From an uncultured delta proteobacterium (GTDB lineage: Bacteria; Desulfobacterota; Desulfovibrionia; Desulfovibrionales; Desulfovibrionaceae), in the NCBI GenBank assembly GCA_900079685.1, contig LT599019.1:105617-169616 (forward strand): a stretch of DNA of 64,000 nt. Reading direction: 5' to 3'. Below, in pieces: positions 43,314 through 51,878 of the stretch. How positions within the stretch are numbered: the stretch's first letter is position 1; each line of letters opens with the position of its first letter. The notes under the pieces were generated by a model that saw only the letters and a program-made list of their open reading frames with translations, made no database searches and was not told the origin of the DNA. The position numbers and the translations under genes are program-made.

Positions 43314-44627
43314 ATGAAGTTCGCACACGGGGGAAACGTATCCCGGCTGCTCAAGGACGTTCCGATCCCCAAAATGTTCCGTGCTGCGCAAGTCTTCCCA
43401 CGGCCCGTCATCCAGCCGGAGGACATCGCGGACGCGGTGTTCCGGGAGTTGTCCAGGCCCGACATCGCCCGGCGGATCAAGCCGGGCACGCGGATCGCGA
43501 TCACGGCGGGCAGCCGGGGCATCCGCAACGTCGACCGCATCACCAGGGCCATCGCCGACTTTGTGAAAACGCGCGGGGCGTTCCCGTTCATCGTGCCCGC
43601 CATGGGCAGCCACGGCGGCGCCACCGCCGAAGGCCAGGTGGAAGTCCTGGCCGGGTACGGCATCACCGAGGAGGCCATGGGCTGCCCCATCCTCTCCTCC
43701 ATGGACGTGGTGAAACTCGGCGACTCGGCACTGGGAAGGCCCGTGGTCATCGACAAGCACGCAGCTGAAGCGGACGGCATCATCGTTTCCTGCCGCCTCA
43801 AGCCGCACAACGCCTTTCGCGGGCCCTACGAGAGCGGCCCCTGCAAGATGATGGCCATCGGGCTGGGCAAACAGGCCGGGGCGGAACAGGTGCACGGCGA
43901 CGGCATGGACTGCATCGGGCGGAACATCCCGACCATGGCCAAGGTGATCCTTGACAAGGCCCCCATCCTGTTCGCGCTGCCCTGCATCGAAAACGCCTAC
44001 GACGAGACCTGCCTGATCGAAGCCATCCCGGCGGAAACCATCCTGGAACGGGAGCCGGAACTGCTCACATACGCCTTTGCAAACATGCCGCGCCTGATCG
44101 TCGGCGAATGCGACGTGCTGGCCGTGCATGAAATCGGCAAAAACTACAGCGGCACGGGCGTTGACCCCAATATAACCGGGACGTTTTCAACCCCCTACGC
44201 CTCCGGCGGGATCACCGTGCAGCGGACGTGCTTTTTCAACCTCAGCCCGGAGTCTCACGGCAACGCCCTGGGCATCGGCCTGGCGGACGCCATCACGCGC
44301 AAGATCTTCGACGCGATAGACGCGGAAAGCATGTACCCGAACTGCATAACAAGCACGGTTCTGGCGTCGGCCAGGATACCCTGCGTCGTCGCCAGCGACA
44401 AGGAAGCGCTCCAGCTGTGCATCCGGACCTGCACGGGAATCGACAAAACCCGCGCGCGCCTGGTCTACATCGCCAACAGCCTGCATGTGGACAAGGTCAT
44501 GCTCTCCGAAGCGTATTACCGTGACGTGGCCGCCGGAAAATATCCCGGATTGGAGGCGCTCGACGCGCCCGTGGATCTGGCGTTCGACGGGGAAGGCAAC
44601 CGGCCGTCCCGGCTCAAGGCGCTCTGA
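43314..44627 (+). CDS. Short LarA-like (DUF2088) protein in the aldarate operon
   Basis: A 437-residue protein; ATG 43314 after CAGGAG. It shares the motif order of the protein at 1388: ITAGSRGIRNVDR, VPAMGSHGGATAEGQVEVL, RLKPHNAFRGPYESGPCKMMAIGLGKQ and NITGTFSTPYASGG. It is a LarA-superfamily protein with divergent spacing of the nickel-pincer residues, so the cofactor question is open. Located directly after garL; an epimerase that interconverts aldaric or glyceric acid stereoisomers would make sense (inference). No larB, larC or larE appears in the window. Confidence 0.82.
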   Translation: MKFAHGGNVSRLLKDVPIPKMFRAAQVFPRPVIQPEDIADAVFRELSRPDIARRIKPGTRIAITAGSRGIRNVDRITRAIADFVKTRGAFPFIVPAMGSHGGATAEGQVEVLAGYGITEEAMGCPILSSMDVVKLGDSALGRPVVIDKHAAEADGIIVSCRLKPHNAFRGPYESGPCKMMAIGLGKQAGAEQVHGDGMDCIGRNIPTMAKVILDKAPILFALPCIENAYDETCLIEAIPAETILEREPELLTYAFANMPRLIVGECDVLAVHEIGKNYSGTGVDPNITGTFSTPYASGGITVQRTCFFNLSPESHGNALGIGLADAITRKIFDAIDAESMYPNCITSTVLASARIPCVVASDKEALQLCIRTCTGIDKTRARLVYIANSLHVDKVMLSEAYYRDVAAGKYPGLEALDAPVDLAFDGEGNRPSRLKAL

Positions 44628-44667
44628 CCACCGGCGAGGCGGCCAGCGGACGGAAGGGCCGCGCGTA

Positions 44668-45498
44668 TTACCCCGCGAGCTCCCGCAGCAATGCGATTTC
44701 CCGCCCGTAACCGTCCGGTTCATTATGGGTTTCGAGGTAAAACGGCAGGTCTTTCAAGGCCGGGTGGGTGACGATGCGGCGAAAGCCCTCAAGCCCGATA
44801 TGGCCTTCGCCGATGTTCGCATGCCGGTCCTTGCCGCTTGCCAGGGGAAACTTGGAATCGTTGCAGTGGACCGCCCGCAGGCGGCCAAGCCCTATGGCCG
44901 CGTCAAAATCCCGCAGAACGCCGTCAAGGTCGTTCACGATGTCGTACCCGGCCGCGAAGACGTGGCAGGTATCCAAACAGACGCCGAGCCGGTCCGGGAA
45001 TGCCACACCGTCGATGATCGCCCTAAGCGTTGCGAACCTGCCGCCCACCTCACTCCCGCCCCCGGCCATCGTTTCCAGCAGCACAAGAGTTTTCTGGCCG
45101 GGCCGCATCACGGCGTTCAGGGCGTCCGCAACGTTCGCGGCGGCGGCCGGGGAATCCGGTTTCGGGTGCCGTCCGGGGTGGATGTTGTAATACGCCCCCG
45201 GGGTCTGCTCCAACCGTTCGATATCGTCCGCCATGAATTCCCTGGCGAAATCCCTGGGCCGCCCGTCCGCGGCTGCCGGGTTCAGGGTGTAAGCGGAATG
45301 GCCCATGATGGGGCCGAGGCCGTGTTTTTTTGCCAGATCATTAAACGCCGCGACGTCCGCCGGGTCCAGGGCCTTGGCCTTGGCGCCGCGCGGGTTGCGC
45401 GTGAAAAACTGGAACGTGCTTGCCCCGATGCGGAGCGCCTCCTTCCCCATTGCCAGGTAGCCCTTGGTCGTGGACAAATGGCAGCCGATGTTCAGCAT
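44668..45498 (-). CDS. nfo: Deoxyribonuclease IV (endonuclease IV)
   Basis: A 276-residue AP endonuclease, TIM-barrel with three zinc ions. All ligand regions are visible: GHSAYTLN (His), NIHPGRH (His), LLETMAG (Glu), CLDTCHVFAAGYD (Asp, His), AVHCNDSK (His), KDRHANIGEGHIG (Asp, His), and FYLETHNE (Glu). It incises abasic sites in base-excision repair, including oxidised 3' ends. Neighbouring superoxide dismutase suggests a small oxidative-stress group. The start at 45498 is the only well-placed ATG. Confidence 0.96.
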   Translation of the reverse strand: MLNIGCHLSTTKGYLAMGKEALRIGASTFQFFTRNPRGAKAKALDPADVAAFNDLAKKHGLGPIMGHSAYTLNPAAADGRPRDFAREFMADDIERLEQTPGAYYNIHPGRHPKPDSPAAAANVADALNAVMRPGQKTLVLLETMAGGGSEVGGRFATLRAIIDGVAFPDRLGVCLDTCHVFAAGYDIVNDLDGVLRDFDAAIGLGRLRAVHCNDSKFPLASGKDRHANIGEGHIGLEGFRRIVTHPALKDLPFYLETHNEPDGYGREIALLRELAG

Positions 45499-45530
45499 GA
45501 TGCGCCTTTATGCGGGACCGCAAGGCCGTG

Positions 45531-46136
45531 TCAGGAAGAAGCTTCCCGCATCCGGCGCGACACGACGTCCCAGTTGATGACGTTGAAGAACGCGTCCACA
45601 TAGTCCGCCTTCTTGTTTTTGTACTGAAGATAATAGGCGTGCTCCCACATGTCCACCGGCAGGAGCAGCGCAGGGTTCCTCTTGGGCAGGTCCTGGTTCG
45701 GGGAAATGGCGATATCCAGTTTGCCGCCGCTGTGGACGAGCCAGGCCCAGCCTGATCCAAAAACCTTGGCGGTCGCCGCTTCGCGCAGTTCTTCCAGCAT
45801 TTTTTCAATGCTGCCGAAACGCTTCTCCACGGTTTTTTTCAACTCGCTGGGCGGATCACCGGGCTTCGGGGTCATGGATTCGAAATACAGATTGTGGTTG
45901 TAAAACCCACCGCCGTTGTTTCTGATCGCATCACGTTTGGCGTCCGGGGCCTTTTCGAGATTTTCCAGAATTTTCCGGGCATCCATGCCGGAAAAGGCGG
46001 GGACGTCCTTTACCAGATCATTGAACTTCTCCATGTACGTCTTGTGGTGAGCGTCATAATGAACCTTGATGACGTCCGCCCCCAAATGCGGCTCGAGCGC
46101 GTCATACCCGTAGGGCAACTGTATCCGTGCAAACAT
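45531..46136 (-). CDS. Superoxide dismutase, Mn/Fe family (probably Mn type)
   Basis: A 201-residue enzyme with metal ligands His 26 (VHYDAHH), His 81 (GGGFYNHNLYF), Asp 162 and His 166 (VDMWEHAYY). The pair Gly 77 region GGGFYNH and Gln in SPNQDLP is the Mn-type or cambialistic signature (Fe-type has Gln/Ala instead). The N-terminal FARIQLPYGYDALEPHL is standard and no signal peptide is seen, so it is cytoplasmic. 32 bp from the nfo gene, likely co-transcribed. Confidence 0.95.
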   Translation of the reverse strand: MFARIQLPYGYDALEPHLGADVIKVHYDAHHKTYMEKFNDLVKDVPAFSGMDARKILENLEKAPDAKRDAIRNNGGGFYNHNLYFESMTPKPGDPPSELKKTVEKRFGSIEKMLEELREAATAKVFGSGWAWLVHSGGKLDIAISPNQDLPKRNPALLLPVDMWEHAYYLQYKNKKADYVDAFFNVINWDVVSRRMREASS

Positions 46137-46262
46137 GCTGTTACCTCCGTCTGTTTTCCGCCATGATCGGCGAAAGGCGATGGTACGGCAGGTTCCGCCG
46201 CTGAAAACATGATAATCAGGAAAAAACAGCGCGCGGGCCGCGAGGCCGGAACCTCCGCGCCC

Positions 46263-46805
46263 TTACTGCCTCTCGATGACCAGCCGCAGCCTTGTGTGCT
46301 GCGGCAGGTCGCTTCCCCTGGAAACCGGCTTGCCGTCCAGCGTGATTTCCCGCGTCGCGGTGTGGGAGTTCAGCCAGACAAGTTCCGGGAACAGCTGGTC
46401 GATGCCTTCCATGTGGATCAGGCCGTCCTTGACGTAGCAGATGCGGCCCTTATCCTCCGGAATCCCGGCGCCGAAGGCCGGAAAGGTGATGGCGTCGAGC
46501 ACCAGGACATAGTTTTCATCCACGTGATAGTATTCGTTCCAGGGGATGTTATCCCAGGAATGGATCCAGCCGAAAAAGAGCTTGCTGCCCGGCTCGGCCG
46601 GGGCTTCGGCGTACACCGCGCCGGTTTTCCAGTCATAAATGCGCAGCACCGCCGTAGCGCCTGCATCCCCCGCAGTCCGCCCGGCGCACCCCCACGCCAG
46701 GCCGCAGAGCAGCGCCAAGAAAAACGCGGTGAAAAGAGCCCGGAAACAGCGCCCTTGCCGCGCGCGCTCCGGCTGCACGGATATGGTTTGCTCTTGCCTG
46801 CGCAT
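46263..46805 (-). CDS. Membrane-anchored DUF1850 protein
   Basis: A 180-residue protein; ATG 46805 follows GGAGG with 5-bp spacing, whereas the upstream GTG (46817) lies before the SD. Residues 18-38 form a signal/anchor ending in a cysteine (LLCGLAWGCAGR), possibly a lipobox. The mature sequence has the DUF1850 core (GWIHSWDNIPWNEYYHV, ITFPAFGAGIPEDKG). DUF1850 genes usually accompany TAXI-type TRAP transporters; none is visible here. It is encoded 23 bp downstream of the PrpR-type activator on the same strand. Confidence 0.75.
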   Translation of the reverse strand: MRRQEQTISVQPERARQGRCFRALFTAFFLALLCGLAWGCAGRTAGDAGATAVLRIYDWKTGAVYAEAPAEPGSKLFFGWIHSWDNIPWNEYYHVDENYVLVLDAITFPAFGAGIPEDKGRICYVKDGLIHMEGIDQLFPELVWLNSHTATREITLDGKPVSRGSDLPQHTRLRLVIERQ

Positions 46806-46828
46806 GGAGCCCTCCACAGTATCAAACG

Positions 46829-48772
46829 TTATGCCACAATGGTTTTATGGATTCCGTGCTTGCGCATTTTCCGGGAAAGCGTTCCCCTGTCCATGCCGAG
46901 CGCCTCGGCGGCCTTTTTCTGGTTCCCCCGGCAGTTGCCGAGCGTTTCAAGAATGCGCCGCCGCTCCTCGTCACGGGGGGCGGCCGCCTGCCGCCGCGCC
47001 GGACCGGACGCGGGCTGCGCCTGGCCGGGCGCGAGCCGCGCCACGCGGTTGCGGGTAAGAACCGCCGCGACATCCTCCTCGCCCAATAAAAACGACTGCG
47101 AGGAAAGGCACAGCCGCTCGACCACGTTTTGCAACTCCCGCACGTTGCCGGGCCAGGCATGCTCCGTCAGCCGGGCAATGGCGGCGTCGGAGAACCGGGG
47201 CTCCTTGTTGTACTTGTGCCGGCACTGGGCCGCGAAAAACCGTGTCAGCACCGGAATGTCGTCCTCCCGCTCCCGGAGCGGCGGCACATGAAGGGTCAGC
47301 AGGTTGATCCGGTAGTACAGGTCGCTGCGGAAATCCCCGGTCTGGACCATTTCCTCCAGGTCCCGGTTGGACGCCACCAGGACCCTGACGTCCAGGGGCA
47401 CATAGCTCCCGCCGCCCAGCCGCATGATGCACCGCTCCTGCAGGATGCGGAGCAGCCGCGTCTGCCCGTAGTTGTCCATTTCGGAAATTTCATCCAGGAA
47501 GATGGTCCCTCCCTGGGCCAGCTCGAAAAACCCCGGTTTTCCCTTGCGCGAGGCCCCGGTGAACGCGCCCTCCTCGTAGCCGAACAGCTCGGATTCCAGG
47601 AGCGAGGGCGGCAGGGCCGCGCAGTTGACGGCCACGAACGGCCCCTGGCGGCACGGGCTGGCATTGTGGATCGACTGCGCGAAAAGCTCTTTGCCCGTTC
47701 CGGTCTCTCCGGTTATCAGGACCGTGCTCATGGTGGCCGCGTATTGCTCGGCGACGCGGCGGCACTCCTCTATCTGGGGCGACGCCCCCTGGATGTGGCG
47801 GAAGGTGTAGGAAGCCACCAGCCCCTTGGTGAACAGCTCTTTCCGGATCGTGTTCTCCATGTCGCTGATATACTGCGCCTCATGCAACGTCACCACCGCG
47901 CCCGCCACGTCCTTGCCCACCCTGATGGGCCTGGCGCTGGCCATGAACGAATCCTTGCCCCGGGAGAGCAGCACGTCGCTGATGGTTTCCCCCAATTCCA
48001 GACAGGGCGCCAGCTCAAAGCGCGGCAGCACCTCGTGCAGGTGCCGCCCGGCGACCGCCCCCCCCAGGCGGAGGATCCGGCACGCGGCGGGGTTGGCAAG
48101 CTGGATATGCCCGCCCTCATCCAGGGTGACGACCCCCTCCCGCGACAGCTCGATCACAACCTCCAGCCGTTTGGCTCTTTCCTTCTCGATACGGCGGGCG
48201 TAGGCGACCTTCAACGCCTCTTCCAGGGCGATCCGCAACGAGATGTCCCCGGAGGTGAGGAGAACGGCGGGCAGGTTGTATTTGGCGGCAAGATGCACGC
48301 TTGCCCCGCCGAGCAACACGTCCGGACCGTCGGAAACGACCTGGTGCACGACCTCCTCGATCCAGGCCATGGTATCGGCCGCCGGGTAAAACCGCAGGTC
48401 CACATTCAGGAACGGCGCGAGAGCCCGGATATCCTCCCGGACGCCGTGAAACGGGATCAGCGCGATGCGGGGTGATTCAAGTTTAGTGATGCGTTTGCAC
48501 TCGTGAATGGCCTGCGCGATATCCTGGGCGGAGATGGCGATTTCAACGAGCGGGGCGGCGACGTCCCCGGCAGCGAGGATGCGCCCGGCGGCGCCGCCGC
48601 GGGAGACGAGCACATCCACCTCCGCCGCTTCCAGTTCTTTTGCCACGGCAACCGCGTCTTCAAGGTCCGCGGAACGGAGCATGACCATGTCCGCTATGCC
48701 CATCTGGGCGATGATGGCCTGGGTCGAATCGTATATCTGCTGGGTGGGGGCGATGACGCCTATTTTCGACAT
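46829..48772 (-). CDS. Sigma-54-dependent activator, PrpR type
   Basis: A 647-residue regulator if begun at 48772 (ATGTCGAAAATAGGCG), where the PrpR_N homology starts; the longer frame to 48907 is unsupported. Residues 1-175 form the PrpR_N ligand domain (IGVIAPTQQIYDSTQ, GPDVLLGGASVH...), 200-310 a PAS domain (EGVVTLDEGGHIQLANPAAC), 335-565 the AAA+ domain ([29 protein letters not shown]) and 610-645 a Fis HTH (NQKKAAEALGMDRGTLSRK). It is a sister of the truncated regulator at 2-1054. Its target is unknown; no sigma-54 promoter was seen nearby. Confidence 0.94.
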   Translation of the reverse strand: MSKIGVIAPTQQIYDSTQAIIAQMGIADMVMLRSADLEDAVAVAKELEAAEVDVLVSRGGAAGRILAAGDVAAPLVEIAISAQDIAQAIHECKRITKLESPRIALIPFHGVREDIRALAPFLNVDLRFYPAADTMAWIEEVVHQVVSDGPDVLLGGASVHLAAKYNLPAVLLTSGDISLRIALEEALKVAYARRIEKERAKRLEVVIELSREGVVTLDEGGHIQLANPAACRILRLGGAVAGRHLHEVLPRFELAPCLELGETISDVLLSRGKDSFMASARPIRVGKDVAGAVVTLHEAQYISDMENTIRKELFTKGLVASYTFRHIQGASPQIEECRRVAEQYAATMSTVLITGETGTGKELFAQSIHNASPCRQGPFVAVNCAALPPSLLESELFGYEEGAFTGASRKGKPGFFELAQGGTIFLDEISEMDNYGQTRLLRILQERCIMRLGGGSYVPLDVRVLVASNRDLEEMVQTGDFRSDLYYRINLLTLHVPPLREREDDIPVLTRFFAAQCRHKYNKEPRFSDAAIARLTEHAWPGNVRELQNVVERLCLSSQSFLLGEEDVAAVLTRNRVARLAPGQAQPASGPARRQAAAPRDEERRRILETLGNCRGNQKKAAEALGMDRGTLSRKMRKHGIHKTIVA

Positions 48773-48909
48773 ACCGGCCTCGTCTCGGTGATACGCTGGG
48801 AAATACTCCGGGGGATGCCATGGGGCGCGGCGCGCGCCCATTCCCGGAAGGCGCGAAAACAGCGCGGAAACGGAGTGAAGATGACCACACTCCGCCGCGC
48901 CCGTCAATA

Positions 48910-48957
48910 TTTTTGCCGCACATGCGGCGGATTTTCCCGCCGCATGTGCGGCAAAAA
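48910..48957. terminator. Very strong bidirectional hairpin, 21-bp stem
   Basis: TTTTTGCCGCACATGCGGCGG and its exact complement flank a 6-base ATTTTC loop (arms 48910-48930 and 48937-48957). T runs exist on both sides, so it can terminate the histidine kinase gene and separates it from the regulator. Confidence 0.85.
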
Positions 48958-48981
48958 GACCGCTTCCGTTTCAGTATCTGG

Positions 48982-50937
48982 TCACTTAGCGCAGTAAAAC
49001 CGGATCTTCTCCATGACCGCCCGTTCGTCGATGGGCTTGGCGAGGTGGTCGTTCATGCCGCACTCGATGCAGCGTTCCACGTCTTCGCGGAACACGTCCG
49101 CCGTCATGGCTATAATGGGGATGTTGCGGGCTTTTTCCATGTCCAGGGCGCGGATGGCCTGGGTCGCGTCAAACCCGTCCATCTCCGGCATCCGCACGTC
49201 CATGATGATGCAATCGTACCGGTCCGGGTCGGCGTAAAATTTTTCCACGGCCTCAAGGCCGTTTTCCGCCGTGTCGATGGTCACGTTCGTCTTTTCAAGA
49301 AGCGAGGCAAAGATATCCCGGTTGATGGCAACGTCCTCGGCCAGCAAAAGCGTCACGCGGGAAAAATCGGGAACCGCGTCATCCGGTTCCAGAACCGCCG
49401 CCCCGGCGTCCACGCCGCCGGTCATTTCACGGAGGGCCGCAACGATGGCCGACGGGAACAACGGCCGTGTAACAAAACGGTGGATGCCCGCGCCGCGGGC
49501 CTGGTCATCCACTCTGCTCCATTGAAGGAAAGACGCCACAAGCACAATGCCGCGCGCGCCGCCCGACGCGGTAACGGTCGCCGCCAGGTCCACGGCGGTC
49601 ATGTCCGGTAGGCCGTACACGGAAAAAACCGCGTCATAGGGTTCGCCCGCGGCAGCCGCCGCCGTGGCAAGAGCGGCCGCCGCCGCGCCGTTTCCGGCCT
49701 CGTCCACCCGGTTGCTCCCCTGTTTCCGCAAGAACGCAAAGGCTTTCCGGGCTTCCGCGTCCGCGTCGGCAACGAGGACTTTGGCGCCGGAAACCCCCGC
49801 CCCCTGTATGGGTGCGTCAGGCTGCTCCGGCGCGCGGGCGAGCGTAACGGCGACGGTAAAGGTTGACCCCTCGCCGGGAGCCGTCGTCACGTCGATGCTG
49901 CCGTTCATCCGCTCAACGATGTTCTTGGAGATGGTCAACCCAAGCCCGGTACCGCCGAACCGGCGGGGAATGCTGGCATCCGCCTGCCCGAACGCGGTAA
50001 AAAGTTTGTCTACCTGCCCGGCTTCCATCCCGATCCCGGTATCGCTGACCCGGAACCGCAAACGGCTGCCGGCCTCGTTCCCGCCGTCCTCGTCCACGGC
50101 AAGGGTGATGGCGCCGCCTTTGGGGGTAAACTTGACGGCGTTGGACAGCAGATTGGTGATAACCTGCGACAGGCGCAACTCGTCACCCGCGTACAGCGCG
50201 CGCATCCCGTCGCCGAAGGAGACCCGGAAGGTGATATCCTTCTCTTCCATTTGCTCGGCCACGATGTTGCACAATTTCTTGAGCATGTCCTCAAGGTTGA
50301 ACGGGACGCAATCCAGCTCAAACTTGCCCGCCTCTATCTTCGCCATGTCCAGGACATCGTTGATGAGCCCGAGCAGGTGCGTCGCGGAAACATTTATCGT
50401 TGCAAGGCAATATTTCAGTTTATCGATGTCGGCGGTATGCTCGGCGATTTTCGTCATGCCGATGATGGCGTTCATGGGGGTGCGCATCTCGTGGCTCATC
50501 CGGGAGAGAAACGTGCTTTTCGCCCGGCTGGCCTCCTGCGCGACATGCAGCTGCATCAGCTTTTCCTCCGCCTCTTTCAAGGTGGAGATATCCGTAAAGC
50601 TTTCCAGCAGCGCGGGCCGACCCTGGTATTGAATCTTGGCGACGGACTTGATGATCGGGGTTCTCTTCCCGTCGGCCTTGACAAAAACCCGTTCCGACCG
50701 GTCAACCGTCTGCCCCTTGTCCAGGATGGGGCAGGCGGACTCCTGCGCGGGGCAAAAACAGTTGTGGCACCGCCTGCCGAGCATTTTCGCCGCATCGTCG
50801 CCAAACATGCGCGCGGCGACCGGGTTGACGGCCAAGATATCGCGGGTTGCGGCATCCACAATCACGATGCCGCACTCAACGTGCTCCCAAATGGTCGTAA
50901 AGTTATGCAGCGCGTCGTCTTTTACAAGAATATCCAT
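48982..50937 (-). CDS. Hybrid sensor histidine kinase (PAS-HisKA-HATPase-REC-REC)
   Basis: A 651-residue soluble kinase with no transmembrane segment. The N-terminal PAS (about 10-120) contains CHNCFCPAQESACP with four cysteines at 57, 60, 62 and 69, suggesting metal or redox sensing. HisKA has SHEMRTPMNAIIGM (His 149); ATP domain DTGIGMEAGQVDKLF and GGTGLGLTISKNIVERM. The first receiver domain (about 385-500) is degenerate: the phosphoacceptor site reads YDAVFSVYGLPDM. The second (about 525-645) is intact (LLLAEDVAINR; DCIIMDVRMPEMDG). It may relay phosphate to a response regulator that is not adjacent. Confidence 0.94.
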   Translation of the reverse strand: MDILVKDDALHNFTTIWEHVECGIVIVDAATRDILAVNPVAARMFGDDAAKMLGRRCHNCFCPAQESACPILDKGQTVDRSERVFVKADGKRTPIIKSVAKIQYQGRPALLESFTDISTLKEAEEKLMQLHVAQEASRAKSTFLSRMSHEMRTPMNAIIGMTKIAEHTADIDKLKYCLATINVSATHLLGLINDVLDMAKIEAGKFELDCVPFNLEDMLKKLCNIVAEQMEEKDITFRVSFGDGMRALYAGDELRLSQVITNLLSNAVKFTPKGGAITLAVDEDGGNEAGSRLRFRVSDTGIGMEAGQVDKLFTAFGQADASIPRRFGGTGLGLTISKNIVERMNGSIDVTTAPGEGSTFTVAVTLARAPEQPDAPIQGAGVSGAKVLVADADAEARKAFAFLRKQGSNRVDEAGNGAAAAALATAAAAAGEPYDAVFSVYGLPDMTAVDLAATVTASGGARGIVLVASFLQWSRVDDQARGAGIHRFVTRPLFPSAIVAALREMTGGVDAGAAVLEPDDAVPDFSRVTLLLAEDVAINRDIFASLLEKTNVTIDTAENGLEAVEKFYADPDRYDCIIMDVRMPEMDGFDATQAIRALDMEKARNIPIIAMTADVFREDVERCIECGMNDHLAKPIDERAVMEKIRFYCAK

Positions 50938-51062
50938 GGATCACCCGAATCGGAAATGATGCTGCGCACGTTGAGGAAAGAATGCGTCAAAATAACCGCC
51001 TCTTCTTGTAATGTCCACACAAAGTCTGTATCCCACCGAGAACAGCATGGTACATAGCATAC

Positions 51063-51794
51063 TTATTTTGATCGCGGCAAGAAACAACAGCAACACACCA
51101 GCAAGACGCAGAAAAAAAACAGAACCTTGGTTTTACGGAGAACTTTCTGCTCCATGAAAGAAGCAGCAGTCTCAATCCGTTTCCGGAAAAGAAGAGACAT
51201 GCCGCTCAGCGTAAGCGCATTGCTTGTTGTGGATGCCTGACAGGAGAAAAACAGCGCGAGAAGCTGCATCGCGGCGTTCAGCGACTGGTTGATGCCGTTG
51301 AACCGGGTCAGGCTGGCGACCGGCACCAGCTGCGGGACAACCGCGTTCACCGCGGGCGCCTGGATGCCGGCCCCCACCGAGCGGACGGCGGCTATGCCCA
51401 GCAGAAGCTCCAGGCTTTCGTACCCGGCCAGGTACACGAGCGCGAGGAGGAGCGTGGCCCCGGCAATGCCTCCGTCCGCGGCCATGATAAGATATTTCCG
51501 GTTGTACCTGTCCGCCCAGACCCCGGCCAGCGGGGAAATAGCGACCTGGGGCAGCATGGAGGCCAGGACGATACAGGTCATCCAGCTCCCGGATGCGGTC
51601 TGCAACGTCACGTGCCAGATGATGGCGAGGCCCGTGACGGAAGAGCCGAAAAGCGAAACGTTCTGGCTGGCGAGAAAGAGAACGGCCCGTTTTTCCCACG
51701 GGTCGGGATGGCCGCGGGCAAGCATATGCGCCCTTGAATACCCGGTATGCGGGGTCAGGGCAAACAGCGGCGGCATAATTCCAGGCATCCGCAC
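51063..51794 (-). pseudogene. Truncated MFS transporter
   Basis: The N-terminal about 190 residues match an MFS_3/EntS-type efflux carrier: LFLASQNVSLFGSSVTGLAIIW, SMLPQVAISPLAGVWADRYNRK (MFS signature loop) and PAVNAVVPQLVPVASLTRFNGINQSLN. Homology stops after LLALFF and the tail is a basic/cysteine-rich sequence with no homology, ending at 244 residues against about 400 for the family. The C-terminal six-helix half is missing, so the gene is probably dead. The RBS is weak; its 5' end overlaps the region upstream of the divergent gene at 51879. Confidence 0.7.
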
Positions 51795-51878
51795 CGGGCA
51801 TCTTTGCCTTGCCTTTACGCCTGCCCTGCACTATGTATTTGCGGTTATCAAAACCACCATAAACAGCGAGCCTTCCAT

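Noticed and set aside
35010..44729. Large antisense ORFs opposite the glucarate operon and transporters
   Set aside because: Low-complexity His/Arg/Gly/Asp-rich shadows of GC-rich genes, with no family motifs.
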